A DNA stretch of 64,000 nt from Fictibacillus nanhaiensis (GTDB lineage: Bacteria > Bacillota > Bacilli > Bacillales > Fictibacillaceae), in the NCBI GenBank assembly GCA_017052515.1, contig JAFHKR010000039.1:868001-932000 (forward strand), read 5' to 3'. Under the pieces are notes generated by a model. It ran no database searches, was not told where the DNA came from, and was given only the letters and a program-made list of their open reading frames with translations. Positions 54,247-63,133 of the stretch are shown one piece after another. Position 1 is the first letter of the stretch, and the number at the start of each line of letters is the position of its first letter. Both the position numbers and the translations under genes were made by a program.

Positions 54247-54278
54247 AGAAAAAAAGACAGCTGCAATCTGCAGCCGCC
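54247..54278 (-). terminator. Terminator of the quinone reductase gene
   Basis: On the minus strand CGGCTGCA / TGCAGCTG is followed by TCTTTTTTTC. Confidence 0.75.
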
Positions 54279-54300
54279 GTAAATTCTTCTATTATATAAC

Positions 54301-55263
54301 TTAAGGAATCAACAAAATCTTCCCCGTACTCTTTCTACTCTCTAAATATTCATGAGCTTTTGCACCATCATGCAATGGGAAATGTGTTTCTGAAATTTTT
54401 ACATCGCCATTCTTAATCCATTCAAACAACTCGCTTGAACGATTCAAACGTTCTTCATGAGAGGTAAGGACATTCCACAAATCGCCTCCGGTCAACGTCT
54501 TAGAAGTATCCATGAGCATACGAGGATCAATGGACACAGGATCGCCACCAGCCATCCCAAAGAATACTACAGTTCCACCAATTCTTGTAACTTCAAAACT
54601 ATCCATTATCGTAGAACCGACTGACTCGTAAACAACGTCTACGCCTTTGCCAGAAGTTTGACTCAACACGCTTTCTTTCCAATTATCATTATATAAGAAT
54701 ACCGAATCCGCACCCGCTTCTAAAGCAATCTGACGTTTTTCTTTTGAAGAGGTTAGACCAATAACCTTTCCACCAAGCAGCTTGATGATTTGAATCAATA
54801 ACTGACCAACACCACCGGCAGCAGCATGAACCAATGCTACATCGCCTTTTTTAATGGAAAAACTGTCTTTCGTTAAATAATGTGCAGTCAACCCTTGTAA
54901 TAAAAGTGAGGCAGCTGATTCAAAAGAAACGCCTTCTGGAATAGGAATTGCTTTGTCTTGTGGTACAACGACAAGTTCCGCGTTAGCTGCAGGTACATCT
55001 GCAAATGCGATACGATCTCCAACTGAAACACCGTTAACGGCACTACCAACTTCTTTAACGATTCCTGCTCCTTCATAACCGAGAATATATGGAGGCTGCC
55101 CTTCAAGATGATAATTTCCTTTTCTTCTATAAACATCTGCGAAGTTTAAGCCAATGGCTTTCATTTCGACCAAAATGTCTTGATCACCGATAATCGGGTT
55201 GTTAATTTCTCGATAGTCTAAAACTTCTGGACCACCAAAAGAGTCAAACACTAAAGCTTTCAT
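54301..55263 (-). CDS. Zinc-free NADPH:quinone oxidoreductase (MDR family)
   Basis: A 320-residue medium-chain dehydrogenase/reductase. MKALVFDSFGGPEVLDYRE at the N terminus, GYEGAGIVKEVGS and the NADPH loop VHAAAGGVGQLLIQ (about 146-159) place it with quinone oxidoreductases, which lack the zinc ligands. It probably reduces quinones or enones. The ATG at 55263 follows GGAG; a longer reading starting at 55302 is less likely. Confidence 0.88.
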   Translation of the reverse strand: MKALVFDSFGGPEVLDYREINNPIIGDQDILVEMKAIGLNFADVYRRKGNYHLEGQPPYILGYEGAGIVKEVGSAVNGVSVGDRIAFADVPAANAELVVVPQDKAIPIPEGVSFESAASLLLQGLTAHYLTKDSFSIKKGDVALVHAAAGGVGQLLIQIIKLLGGKVIGLTSSKEKRQIALEAGADSVFLYNDNWKESVLSQTSGKGVDVVYESVGSTIMDSFEVTRIGGTVVFFGMAGGDPVSIDPRMLMDTSKTLTGGDLWNVLTSHEERLNRSSELFEWIKNGDVKISETHFPLHDGAKAHEYLESRKSTGKILLIP

Positions 55264-55418
55264 ATATATAGATCTCCATTCTAATAGAATCTTCTTTATC
55301 ATATTAACCGAAACAATCTATGTAATACTAGGAAAGAAGTCTCTAAGGAATGAATTTGACAGAAAGAGCGGGGCACATTATGATTTAACAAAAGAAATGC
55401 TTAAAGGAGAGAGATTTC

Positions 55419-55619
55419 ATGATTCATTTAGAGTGGGCGAATCGAGACACAATTCGCGAGATCAAATGCGTACATACGGATGCAAAAAAATATATGGTTA
55501 ACCGTGCTTTAACGGCTGGTAAAACCTATGAACTAAAGAATGAAACAGAAGAATTTTATTTTGTAATAGATAACACAGGGAAAATAGGCGGATACTACAA
55601 AGAATATTTTGAAGGGTAA
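55419..55619 (+). CDS. DUF6501-like small protein
   Basis: A 66-residue protein starting MIHLEWANRDTIREIKCVHT and ending KIGGYYKEYFEG, a pattern I recall from a Bacillus small-protein family (DUF6501). No function is known. AAAGGAGAGAG precedes the ATG. It is a monocistronic gene with a strong terminator. Confidence 0.75.
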   Translation: MIHLEWANRDTIREIKCVHTDAKKYMVNRALTAGKTYELKNETEEFYFVIDNTGKIGGYYKEYFEG

Positions 55620-55637
55620 GCTCTAGAGCAACCATAG

Positions 55638-55672
55638 AAAAAGCCTGACTCAGCGAGCCAGGCTTTTTTCCT
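55638..55672. terminator. Bidirectional terminator between DUF6501-like and DAHP synthase genes
   Basis: AAGCCTGACTC / GAGCCAGGCTT with A tracts before and T tracts after, usable on both strands. Confidence 0.88.
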
Positions 55673-55676
55673 TCTA

Positions 55677-56756
55677 TTAAGAATGAATCTTCTTTTTTTC
55701 TTTGTTTAGTAGCGCATCCATGAATTCGTGGAATTCTGGAATGTTCATCTGTTGTGCTGAATCAGATAGCGCTACTGCTGGGTCAGGATGCACTTCAGCC
55801 ATAACTGCATCTGCACCGATCGCCATTGCCGCTTTAGCAGCAGGGAGGAGAAGGTCTTTGCGCCCTGTTGAGTGTGTTACATCCACGACTACAGGTAGAT
55901 GCGTTTCTTTTTTAAGAATAGGTACCGCAGAGATGTCCAGCGTGTTTCTTGTTGCTCTTTCGTACGTACGAATTCCGCGTTCGCAAAGAATGACTTGGGA
56001 GTTCCCTTGAGCCAAGATGTACTCAGCTGCGTACATGAATTCCTCAATCGTCGCAGCTAACCCACGCTTCAGCAATACAGGCTTGTTTACAGAACCAGCT
56101 GCTTTTAACAGATCAAAGTTCTGCATGTTACGTGCGCCGATCTGAATTACGTCAACATAATCTAGTGCCATTTCAATATCGTTAGGATTTAGAATTTCAC
56201 TTACAACAGCAAGCTGATGTTCATCTGCTGCTTTACGAAGAATTTTTAATCCTTCTAGTCCAAGTCCTTGGAAGTCGTAAGGAGACGTACGCGGTTTGAA
56301 TGCACCACCCCGGATTAACGTTAAACCTTTTTCTGCAATGACTTCAGCTACTTGCTTTACTTGTTCGTAGCTTTCTACCGCACAAGGACCCATGATGAAG
56401 TGAGGATTTCCATCACCGATCTTTTCACCTTTTACATTTACAATTGTATCTTCAGGTTTCTTTTTACGAGATACGAGTAATGCTTTTCGATTGTCATCTT
56501 TTTGAAGCTCCAAGCTTGCTTTGAAGATTTGTTTGAAGATATGTTGCACTGTCGAAGTCTCGAACGGACCATCGTTATGAGAAGCAATTAGATCAAGCAG
56601 TTCTCTCTCTCTGACAGGATCAAAGCGTTTAACCCCTTGCATTTCTTTAAGCTTTCCAATTTGTTGTGCCACGTTTCCTCGTTCGTTCAAAAGTTCTAAG
56701 ATTTTTAAAGAAATATCATCCATCTGTTTGCGTAAGTCTACTAATTCGTTTGACAT
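55677..56756 (-). CDS. aroA(G): DAHP synthase fused to chorismate mutase
   Basis: A 359-residue bifunctional enzyme, as in B. subtilis AroA(G). The chorismate mutase part (1-90) has [20 protein letters not shown] and KRFDPVRE; the DAHP synthase part (about 110-359) has [34 protein letters not shown] and [13 protein letters not shown]. It starts the shikimate pathway and senses prephenate or chorismate through the mutase domain. It is transcribed away from the aro operon, on the other side of a 630-bp control region. Confidence 0.95.
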   Translation of the reverse strand: MSNELVDLRKQMDDISLKILELLNERGNVAQQIGKLKEMQGVKRFDPVRERELLDLIASHNDGPFETSTVQHIFKQIFKASLELQKDDNRKALLVSRKKKPEDTIVNVKGEKIGDGNPHFIMGPCAVESYEQVKQVAEVIAEKGLTLIRGGAFKPRTSPYDFQGLGLEGLKILRKAADEHQLAVVSEILNPNDIEMALDYVDVIQIGARNMQNFDLLKAAGSVNKPVLLKRGLAATIEEFMYAAEYILAQGNSQVILCERGIRTYERATRNTLDISAVPILKKETHLPVVVDVTHSTGRKDLLLPAAKAAMAIGADAVMAEVHPDPAVALSDSAQQMNIPEFHEFMDALLNKEKKKIHS

Positions 56757-56841
56757 GTGTGGTTCCTCCCCATATTTATACTCTTGTCATTAGTTCCTAT
56801 ATCGCGGCCGCTCATAGGCTTATTTATATACATCGTTACAT

Positions 56842-56871
56842 AGACACTTTCGCGCTTTAAAGCGTGTGTCT
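56842..56871. promoter_or_regulatory. Inverted repeat in the DAHP synthase upstream region
   Basis: AGACAC ... GTGTCT flanks CGCTTTAAAGCG, a perfect 12-bp palindrome, at 56853-56864. It is 85-115 bp upstream of the DAHP synthase start. It may be an operator or leader hairpin; no consensus was recognised. Confidence 0.4.
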
Positions 56872-56971
56872 CATAAAGTATTGTTTGTAACTTTAAAGGG
56901 ATTTCAAAAGAATGTCAAGTACTTACACGAAAAAAGATAAAAAATTATTTTAACGCAGTCTAACAAGCTTT

Positions 56972-57000
56972 TTGACATATAGATGTAGGTAATGTAAATT
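56972..57000 (+). promoter_or_regulatory. Promoter of the aro operon leader
   Basis: A perfect TTGACA (56972-56977), a 17-bp spacer and TAAATT (56995-57000). Transcription would start near 57007. Confidence 0.65.
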
Positions 57001-57089
57001 TTAAGAAAAATGAATGAATTTCCTTTACAACAGCGCTTCAACGTGCTAAAACTGTTTATAACTTTATAAAACAAATCGCAATGATAGAA

Positions 57090-57301
57090 CAGCAGTAGTG
57101 GAATGGTTCCCTGTTATTAGAGAGCTGATGGTGGTGCAAATCAGTACACAGCCTTTCATGAATTACAATTCTTGAGCAAGCTTTTGTAAAAAAGCCGGAA
57201 AAATTCCGTTAACAAAATGAAGGTGGCAAAGGTTGTTTATTTGCTGTCAGGGTGGTACCGCGATAATAATTCGTCCCTGCTTATTAGCAGGGATTTTTTT
57301 G
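57090..57301 (+). promoter_or_regulatory. T-box leader of the aroC-aroB-tyrA-aroA operon
   Basis: The T box TGGTACCGCG is at 57253-57262 and the terminator TCCCTGC / GCAGGGA with a T7 tail at about 57273-57301. Stem I has the AGAGAGCTGATGGTGGTGC and AATCAGT features of this class. The candidate specifier is TAC (Tyr) at 57164-57166, in GAATTACAATTCTTGAG. Uncharged tRNA-Tyr would then switch on aromatic synthesis. The T-box call is firm; the amino acid identity is provisional. Confidence 0.85.
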
Positions 57302-57388
57302 TACAATCAGAACTAAAAACGTAACTGGATCATCGAGGTTAGGAAATGTTTTTTTTATAAAATAACAGGCAAACAGGAGGAATAGAAA

Positions 57389-58558
57389 ATGAGATATTTA
57401 ACAGCAGGAGAGTCCCATGGCCCTCAACTCACAACAATCATTGAAGGTGTACCAGCAGGTTTGCCTCTAGTAGCAGAAGATATTAACGAGGAACTTGCTA
57501 GACGTCAAAAAGGGCATGGACGTGGAAGACGTATGCAGATTGAGAAAGATCAGGTTCAAATCTTAAGTGGTGTACGTCACGGAGTTACACTTGGTTCGCC
57601 GATCACACTCGTGGTTGAGAACAAAGACTTTACTCATTGGACAAAGATCATGGGAGCAGAACCTCTTGAAGAAGAGAACGCAGAAGTGAAACGAGTGATC
57701 TCAAGACCTCGACCAGGTCACGCAGATCTTAATGGTGCTATCAAGTACAACCATCGAGATATGAGAAACGTGCTAGAACGTTCTTCAGCTCGAGAAACAA
57801 CGGTTAGGGTAGCAGCAGGAGCTGTAGCGAAAAAGGTACTAAAAGAGCTTGGAGTTGAAGTTGGTGGCCACGTGTTAGAACTGGGTGGTGTCGTAGCTGA
57901 GAATACTTCTTATGAATCGTTAACCGAACTTCGCGAAAAAACCGAGGTCTCGCCTGTCCGATGTCTAGATAAAAATGTTGAAAAAACGATGATGGAAGCG
58001 ATTGATACCGCAAAAGAAAACGGCGATTCGATCGGTGGGGTTGTAGAAGTAATCGTAGAAGGTATGCCAGTAGGTGTTGGTAGTTATACGCATTATGATA
58101 ATAAACTCGATGCTAAATTAGCAGCTGCAATTATGAGTATCAATGCATTTAAAGGTGCTGAGATCGGTATTGGTTTTGAAGCAGCACGAAAACCTGGAAG
58201 TGAAGTGCATGATGAGATTGTTTGGGATATCGAACGCGGCTATACAAGAAGAACAAACAACGCAGGAGGCTTTGAGGGAGGAATGACGACTGGGATGCCA
58301 GTTGTTGTTCGTGGTGTGATGAAGCCGATTCCAACACTGTACAAGCCGCTTAATAGTGTAGACATTGAAACGAAAGAAGTCTTTGCGGCAAGCATCGAAC
58401 GTTCTGATAGCTGTGCAGTTCCTGCTGCTAGTGTTGTAGCAGAATCAGTTGTGGCCTGGGAATTGGCAAGTGCTCTAGTTAATCAATTCGGACAAGATAA
58501 CATGGAAGTGATAAAGAAAAACATCGTACAACACCAAGAACGTGCAAGGGTGTTTTAA
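57389..58558 (+). CDS. aroC: Chorismate synthase
   Basis: A 389-residue FMN enzyme (AroF in B. subtilis). [62 protein letters not shown] and the C-terminal [15 protein letters not shown] (last FMN/EPSP motif) are all present. It makes chorismate from EPSP. The ATG follows GGAGGAA behind the T-box terminator. The aroB ATG abuts its stop. Confidence 0.97.
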   Translation: MRYLTAGESHGPQLTTIIEGVPAGLPLVAEDINEELARRQKGHGRGRRMQIEKDQVQILSGVRHGVTLGSPITLVVENKDFTHWTKIMGAEPLEEENAEVKRVISRPRPGHADLNGAIKYNHRDMRNVLERSSARETTVRVAAGAVAKKVLKELGVEVGGHVLELGGVVAENTSYESLTELREKTEVSPVRCLDKNVEKTMMEAIDTAKENGDSIGGVVEVIVEGMPVGVGSYTHYDNKLDAKLAAAIMSINAFKGAEIGIGFEAARKPGSEVHDEIVWDIERGYTRRTNNAGGFEGGMTTGMPVVVRGVMKPIPTLYKPLNSVDIETKEVFAASIERSDSCAVPAASVVAESVVAWELASALVNQFGQDNMEVIKKNIVQHQERARVF

Positions 58559-59632
58559 ATGAACACGATAGACATAACAACACCTTCAAAAAAATATCCT
58601 GTTTTTATTGGTGATAAAGTAATCGATCAGCTTAACGTAGTCCTTGAAAACCTGAATCCATCACCAAAGAACCTTTTGATCATAACGGATGAAAACGTTG
58701 GAAACCTTTATCTAGAAACCGTACAAAATGTGATCGGTGATGCCTTTACTTATGAAACGATACAGATTCAGGCTGGTGATGATCAAAAGTCATTCGAGAA
58801 CTATATGACTTGTCAAAGCTTTGCTTTAAATAAAGAACTCGACCGGACATCTGTTGTTATTGCACTTGGAGGCGGAATGATTGGAGACCTTGCTGGATTT
58901 GTCGCAGGAACCTATATGCGAGGAATTCGCTTTGTTCAAATTCCGACTACTATACTCGCACATGATAGTGCAGTAGGTGGAAAAACGGGTATTAACCACC
59001 CTGAGGGTAAGAACATGATCGGGGTATTTCATCAACCTGAAGCGGTGATCTATTCTACAGATTTCTTAACCACCTTACCAGGAAACGAAAAAAGATCTGG
59101 TTTTGCAGAGGTCATTAAACACGCATTGATTGCTGATGAAAATCTATATCGTTCATTGCGAGAAAATGTAAAAACGATCGATGATCTAAAAGGTGATTCT
59201 CTACAGCAAGCTCTTATACAAGGCATCAAAATAAAAAATGCTATCGTCACACAAGACGAGAAAGAAAAAGGAATTCGTGCTTATTTAAACTTTGGCCACA
59301 CACTCGGTCATGCTATAGAAGGAGAGCTTCAATACAAAGGCATCACTCATGGTGAAGCAGTTGCATTAGGTATGCTTTTTGCACTTTCGCTAAACGAGGA
59401 CACTGAAATTTTAGGACAAGAACTGAAAATGTGGTTAACAACATTAGGTTTTCCGTCATTTCCTAAGCACTTATCTGCTTCCTCATTAATCAATCGTATG
59501 AAGAAAGACAAGAAAGCTGAAAAGGGCATGATTCAAATGGTGCTGCTAAACGGTTTCGGTAAGCCTTATCTATCACCTTATACTTCAGAAGAATTAGAGA
59601 GTAAATTATCTTCTTTTATAGGAGAGATATAA
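58559..59632 (+). CDS. aroB: 3-dehydroquinate synthase
   Basis: A 357-residue NAD/metal enzyme that closes DAHP into 3-dehydroquinate. GGGMIGDLAGFVAGTYMRGIRFVQIPTT and the metal residues in GGKTGINHPEGKN, FAEVIKHALIADE and NFGHTLGHAIE are typical. Its ATG directly follows the aroC stop, so translation is coupled; no separate ribosome site is seen. No aroH (monofunctional chorismate mutase) follows, as it does in B. subtilis; the next gene is tyrA. Confidence 0.96.
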   Translation: MNTIDITTPSKKYPVFIGDKVIDQLNVVLENLNPSPKNLLIITDENVGNLYLETVQNVIGDAFTYETIQIQAGDDQKSFENYMTCQSFALNKELDRTSVVIALGGGMIGDLAGFVAGTYMRGIRFVQIPTTILAHDSAVGGKTGINHPEGKNMIGVFHQPEAVIYSTDFLTTLPGNEKRSGFAEVIKHALIADENLYRSLRENVKTIDDLKGDSLQQALIQGIKIKNAIVTQDEKEKGIRAYLNFGHTLGHAIEGELQYKGITHGEAVALGMLFALSLNEDTEILGQELKMWLTTLGFPSFPKHLSASSLINRMKKDKKAEKGMIQMVLLNGFGKPYLSPYTSEELESKLSSFIGEI

Positions 59633-59648
59633 AAAGGAGTATGAATAA

Positions 59649-60746
59649 ATGAAGAACGTCTTACTAATAGGGGTTGGATTGATCGGTGGTTCAATCGCTC
59701 TTTCTATCAAACAAGAACACGAAGCAACAATCTATGGGTATGACGTTTATGCTGACAACAGTGTAACGGCAGCAGAAATAGGCGTAATTGACGAAGCTGT
59801 TACAGACTTTACTAGGATTGCCCAAATAGCAGATCTAATTATAATTGCAACACCTGTTGAAGCAACGTTACAGGTGATGGAAAAATTAGCTTCCATATCA
59901 CCTATAATTAAAGCGCTTGTTATGGATGTTGGAAGCACAAAAAAATCCATTATGAATAAAGCTGAGAAAATGGCCGCTTCTGGAATTCGTTTTATTGGCG
60001 GTCATCCTATGGCTGGATCACACAAAACAGGAGTGGAAAGTGCAAAGGTACATCTGTTGGAAAATGCCTTTTATTTTTTGTCACCAAACTCCGTAACTAC
60101 TGAAGTAGATATCGATGAAGCAAAGACTTGGCTAAAGGGGACAAGAGCAAAATTTCTCGTTACTGATCCAGATGAACATGATTTTCTTACTGGAATCATA
60201 AGCCACTTTCCGCATCTTGTGGCCTCAAGCCTTGTGAGGATTGCGCAACATCATGCGAAGGAAAAACCGCTGATTCAGCAACTTGCAGCAGGAGGATTTC
60301 GAGACATTACGCGTATTGCTTCAAGCTCTCCTAAAATGTGGAGTGATATTGTCAGTCAAAATAAGTCACATCTTCTTAAACTATTAAATGAGTGGAAAAA
60401 TGAGATGGATACGGTGATTGAGTTCGTAGAAAAGGGAGATGAATCGGAACTCTATGATTACTTTGATGGAGCAAAATCATTCCGAGATTCCTTACCTGTT
60501 CGTTCTAAAGGTGCGATTCATCCGTTTTCAGATCTATATGTGGATATCCTCGATAAAGTAGGTGCTCTGTCTCATATCACTGCTCTTTTGGCACAATCAG
60601 AGATCAGCATAATCAACCTCAGTATTTTAGAAGTAAGAGAAGGACTAAACGGGGTACTTCGATTGAGTTTTCAAGATGATAATGATCGAGACCAAGCACA
60701 AGATATTCTACAGAATGAGAATTATTTAACTCAAATTACTTTATAA
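59649..60746 (+). CDS. tyrA: Prephenate dehydrogenase
   Basis: A 365-residue enzyme on the tyrosine branch (prephenate to 4-hydroxyphenylpyruvate). The NAD loop GVGLIGGS is at residues 8-15; [18 protein letters not shown] and [14 protein letters not shown] carry the catalytic and substrate residues. The C-terminal ACT domain (about 295-365) probably binds tyrosine for feedback. AAAGGAG lies upstream. Its place in a T-box operon with a candidate Tyr specifier fits. Confidence 0.95.
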   Translation: MKNVLLIGVGLIGGSIALSIKQEHEATIYGYDVYADNSVTAAEIGVIDEAVTDFTRIAQIADLIIIATPVEATLQVMEKLASISPIIKALVMDVGSTKKSIMNKAEKMAASGIRFIGGHPMAGSHKTGVESAKVHLLENAFYFLSPNSVTTEVDIDEAKTWLKGTRAKFLVTDPDEHDFLTGIISHFPHLVASSLVRIAQHHAKEKPLIQQLAAGGFRDITRIASSSPKMWSDIVSQNKSHLLKLLNEWKNEMDTVIEFVEKGDESELYDYFDGAKSFRDSLPVRSKGAIHPFSDLYVDILDKVGALSHITALLAQSEISIINLSILEVREGLNGVLRLSFQDDNDRDQAQDILQNENYLTQITL

Positions 60747-60760
60747 GGAGGCACTATTCT

Positions 60761-62044
60761 ATGACAAAACGATTACAACCCATTCAACGACTAACGGGAA
60801 CTATTAAAGTGCCTGGTGACAAATCTATTTCACATCGAGCAGTCATGTTTGGGTCGATCGCTGAGGGTAAAACCACAGTAGAAGGTTTTCTAACAGGTGA
60901 AGATTGCTTAAGTACTATTTCTTGTTTCAAGAAACTCGGCGTTTCAATTCAACAAGAAGGTGAAAAAGTAACAGTAGAAGGAAAAGGACTCACAGGATTA
61001 ACTCCACCTTCAGAAGATTTGTACGTTGGGAATTCGGGAACTACGATTAGGCTGATGCTAGGCATTCTTGCTAACACACCTTTTGAATCAATCTTAACAG
61101 GTGATGATTCAATCGCAAAAAGACCAATGAATCGTGTTACTAAACCTTTAAAAGAAATGGGTGCTACGATAGATGGGAATGATTCAGGAAACAAGGTTCC
61201 ACTTCACATTAAAGGCGGAGAAACACGAGGTATTCATTACACCTCTCCAATCGCTAGTGCTCAAGTTAAATCCGCTATTATTCTAGCAGGATTAGATGGA
61301 GAAGGAACAACCTCTGTAAAAGAACCCTTCAAATCGAGAGACCATACAGAACGCATGCTAAAAGCGTTTGGAGTTGAAGTCGAAACGGATGATCTATCTG
61401 TTTCGGTCGCAGGTGGACAGAAGTTGAAAGGGACTCATATTGAAGTGCCAGGTGATATTTCCTCAGCTGCTTTCTTCTTAGTAGCAGGTGCGATCGTTCC
61501 AAACAGTGAGATTACTCTAAGAAAAGTAGGGTTGAATCCAACACGTACCGGAATATTGGATGTACTTAACGAAATGGGGGCAGATATCACCTACCAAAAT
61601 ATAAATGAGGAAGCATCAGAACCTTTCGGAGACTTAGTCATTAAAAGCTCTGATTTAAAAGGTACGGTAATCGAAGGAGATCTTATCCCTCGATTGATCG
61701 ATGAAATTCCAATCATAGCTTTGGCCGCAACTCAAGCAGAAGGAAAGACAATCATAAAAGACGCACATGAACTTCGAGTGAAAGAAACCGATCGAATCGA
61801 AACCGTTGTGAATGAACTTAAGAAAATGGGTGCGAATATAGAAGCTACAGAAGACGGTATGATCATACATGGTAAGTCTACATTACACGGAGCATCTGTA
61901 CAAAGTTACGGTGACCATAGGATCGGAATGATGTTAAGTGTAGCCGCTTGTATCGCGGAAGGCGAAACAACACTTACAAACAGTGAAGCGATTGCTGTTT
62001 CATATCCTTCATTCTTTGAACAACTGAATGTCCTCTCATCATAA
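60761..62044 (+). CDS. aroA: 3-phosphoshikimate 1-carboxyvinyltransferase (EPSP synthase)
   Basis: A 427-residue enzyme (AroE in B. subtilis) that joins PEP to shikimate 3-phosphate. The PEP/S3P-binding [10 protein letters not shown] (about 19-28), [13 protein letters not shown] and [15 protein letters not shown] (near 160-180), and the C-terminal LRVKETDRI are typical. GGAGGC lies 9 bp before the ATG. It is the last gene of the aro operon and is followed by a strong terminator. Confidence 0.96.
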   Translation: MTKRLQPIQRLTGTIKVPGDKSISHRAVMFGSIAEGKTTVEGFLTGEDCLSTISCFKKLGVSIQQEGEKVTVEGKGLTGLTPPSEDLYVGNSGTTIRLMLGILANTPFESILTGDDSIAKRPMNRVTKPLKEMGATIDGNDSGNKVPLHIKGGETRGIHYTSPIASAQVKSAIILAGLDGEGTTSVKEPFKSRDHTERMLKAFGVEVETDDLSVSVAGGQKLKGTHIEVPGDISSAAFFLVAGAIVPNSEITLRKVGLNPTRTGILDVLNEMGADITYQNINEEASEPFGDLVIKSSDLKGTVIEGDLIPRLIDEIPIIALAATQAEGKTIIKDAHELRVKETDRIETVVNELKKMGANIEATEDGMIIHGKSTLHGASVQSYGDHRIGMMLSVAACIAEGETTLTNSEAIAVSYPSFFEQLNVLSS

Positions 62045-62045
62045 A

Positions 62046-62084
62046 GAAAAACGTTCCCTGTTATTAAACGGGAACGTTTTTTTG
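62046..62084. terminator. Bidirectional terminator after the aro operon
   Basis: AAAACGTTCCC / GGGAACGTTTT with an A tract before and T tract after; it ends the aro operon and, on the minus strand, the CBS gene. Confidence 0.9.
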
Positions 62085-62086
62085 TA

Positions 62087-62737
62087 TTATTGAACGCTTG
62101 AAAAAGTTCGTAGATCTTCAATGTCTGCCACCTTGAACCCATTCGCTTCCACTCGGTGAACCAGTTCATCAATCTCTTCACGCGATACACTTTCATTGAA
62201 AGTGATAACAACTCTGCGAAGAAATTGCTTACCCGCGTCTTGAGTGAAAACACCTTCAATATTGTATTCTTCATGGATTGCTGTAAATAGTTTTCTTAAC
62301 GAACCTTTTCCCTCTGTAGTAGAAACGGTTAGAGAGTAGCCGCCCTTTTTTATACCATAAGAATCTTCTAGAATATCCATTACTTTTGAATGAGTAATGA
62401 TTCCTAGGAAATTATGATCATCATCAACAACTGCCATAAACGGCAGGCGTCTGATCGTGAAAAGCACTTTGAAATAAGCCGTATTCTCATGAATAAATGC
62501 GTCTTTCTCTTCTACAATTCTACTAACATGATCTTTAACTGAACCGACATTATCAATAATATAATCAGATGTAGTCTCTTTAAAAAGAAGCCCTACAAAT
62601 TTTTGTTCGGATTCATCTAAAACGGGTATGCAGCGATACCCGGATTGAATAATGGTATATCGCGCTTCGCTGATTGACATGTTTTCTGTAACATACGTTA
62701 CTTTAGATTTAGTTAGATAGTTGGATTTTACTTTCAT
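62087..62737 (-). CDS. CBS-domain protein with C-terminal ACT-like domain (CbpA/YkuL-related)
   Basis: A 216-residue protein with two CBS motifs (about 1-70 and 70-135: MSISEARYTIIQSGYRCIPVLDE, then DAFIHENTAYFKVLF...PFMAVVDDDHNFLGIITHSKVMDIL) and an ACT-like end (about 140-210, SLTVSTTEGKGSLRKLFTAIHEEYNIEGVF). This CBS-CBS-ACT layout matches the c-di-AMP-binding CbpA-type proteins; ligand binding is inferred. The ATG at 62737 follows AAAGGGTG. Monocistronic. Confidence 0.82.
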   Translation of the reverse strand: MKVKSNYLTKSKVTYVTENMSISEARYTIIQSGYRCIPVLDESEQKFVGLLFKETTSDYIIDNVGSVKDHVSRIVEEKDAFIHENTAYFKVLFTIRRLPFMAVVDDDHNFLGIITHSKVMDILEDSYGIKKGGYSLTVSTTEGKGSLRKLFTAIHEEYNIEGVFTQDAGKQFLRRVVITFNESVSREEIDELVHRVEANGFKVADIEDLRTFSSVQ

Positions 62738-62829
62738 AGTACACACCCTTTTCAGAATAATATAAATATTTAAAACTATTTCGACAAAAAAAGCAAATAA
62801 CCTTTCTTTTTATTTAACTTTATTCCTAA

Positions 62830-62858
62830 TTGCATATTAAGTAATAATACCATATACT
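62830..62858 (+). promoter_or_regulatory. Candidate promoter of the ABC-F leader
   Basis: TTGCAT (62830-62835), a 17-bp spacer and TATACT (62853-62858). The -10 is good; the -35 is moderate. Confidence 0.5.
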
Positions 62859-62901
62859 ATTACTAGAATATTTTATAAATTCTTAAAAGGAGGTGTAAGG
62901 C

Positions 62902-63006
62902 ATGCTTAAAGGTGTACAAATGTTTGACTGGTTGGTCGTTTTCCGTGCGATTACTTATGTATTTTCAAAAATTGGCGGAGTCTGTCCATTTTCAGTTAAA
63001 ACATGA
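62902..63006 (+). CDS. Leader peptide (34 residues) upstream of the ABC-F gene
   Basis: A 34-codon reading frame with a near-perfect ribosome site (AAAAGGAGGTG, 6 bp before ATG) encodes MLKGVQMFDWLVVFRAITYV and then FSKIGGVCPFSVKT. It looks like an attenuation leader: it lies between a promoter and a terminator and is followed by an antibiotic-resistance-type ABC-F gene. A ribosome stalled on it could change folding downstream. CCTTAC (63025-63030) and TCCTTTT (63035-63041) are complementary to GTAAGG (62895-62900) and AAAAGGA (62885-62891), which cover the ribosome site. Confidence 0.6.
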   Translation: MLKGVQMFDWLVVFRAITYVFSKIGGVCPFSVKT

Positions 63007-63053
63007 AAGTACATCACAAAGTAACCTTACCCTATCCTTTTTTAATTGTTAGT

Positions 63054-63087
63054 AACCATGGGCAGGTATGTTGCTCATGGTTTTTTT
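63054..63087 (+). terminator. Attenuator terminator between the leader peptide and the ABC-F gene
   Basis: AACCATGGGC (63054-63063) and GCTCATGGTT (63073-63082) form a 10-bp stem with one G-U pair, followed by T7. It lies 47 bp before the ABC-F ATG. Confidence 0.8.
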
Positions 63088-63133
63088 GTATACAAAAAAG
63101 GACAGTGGCATTGGATTAAAAGGAGAAAATAAA

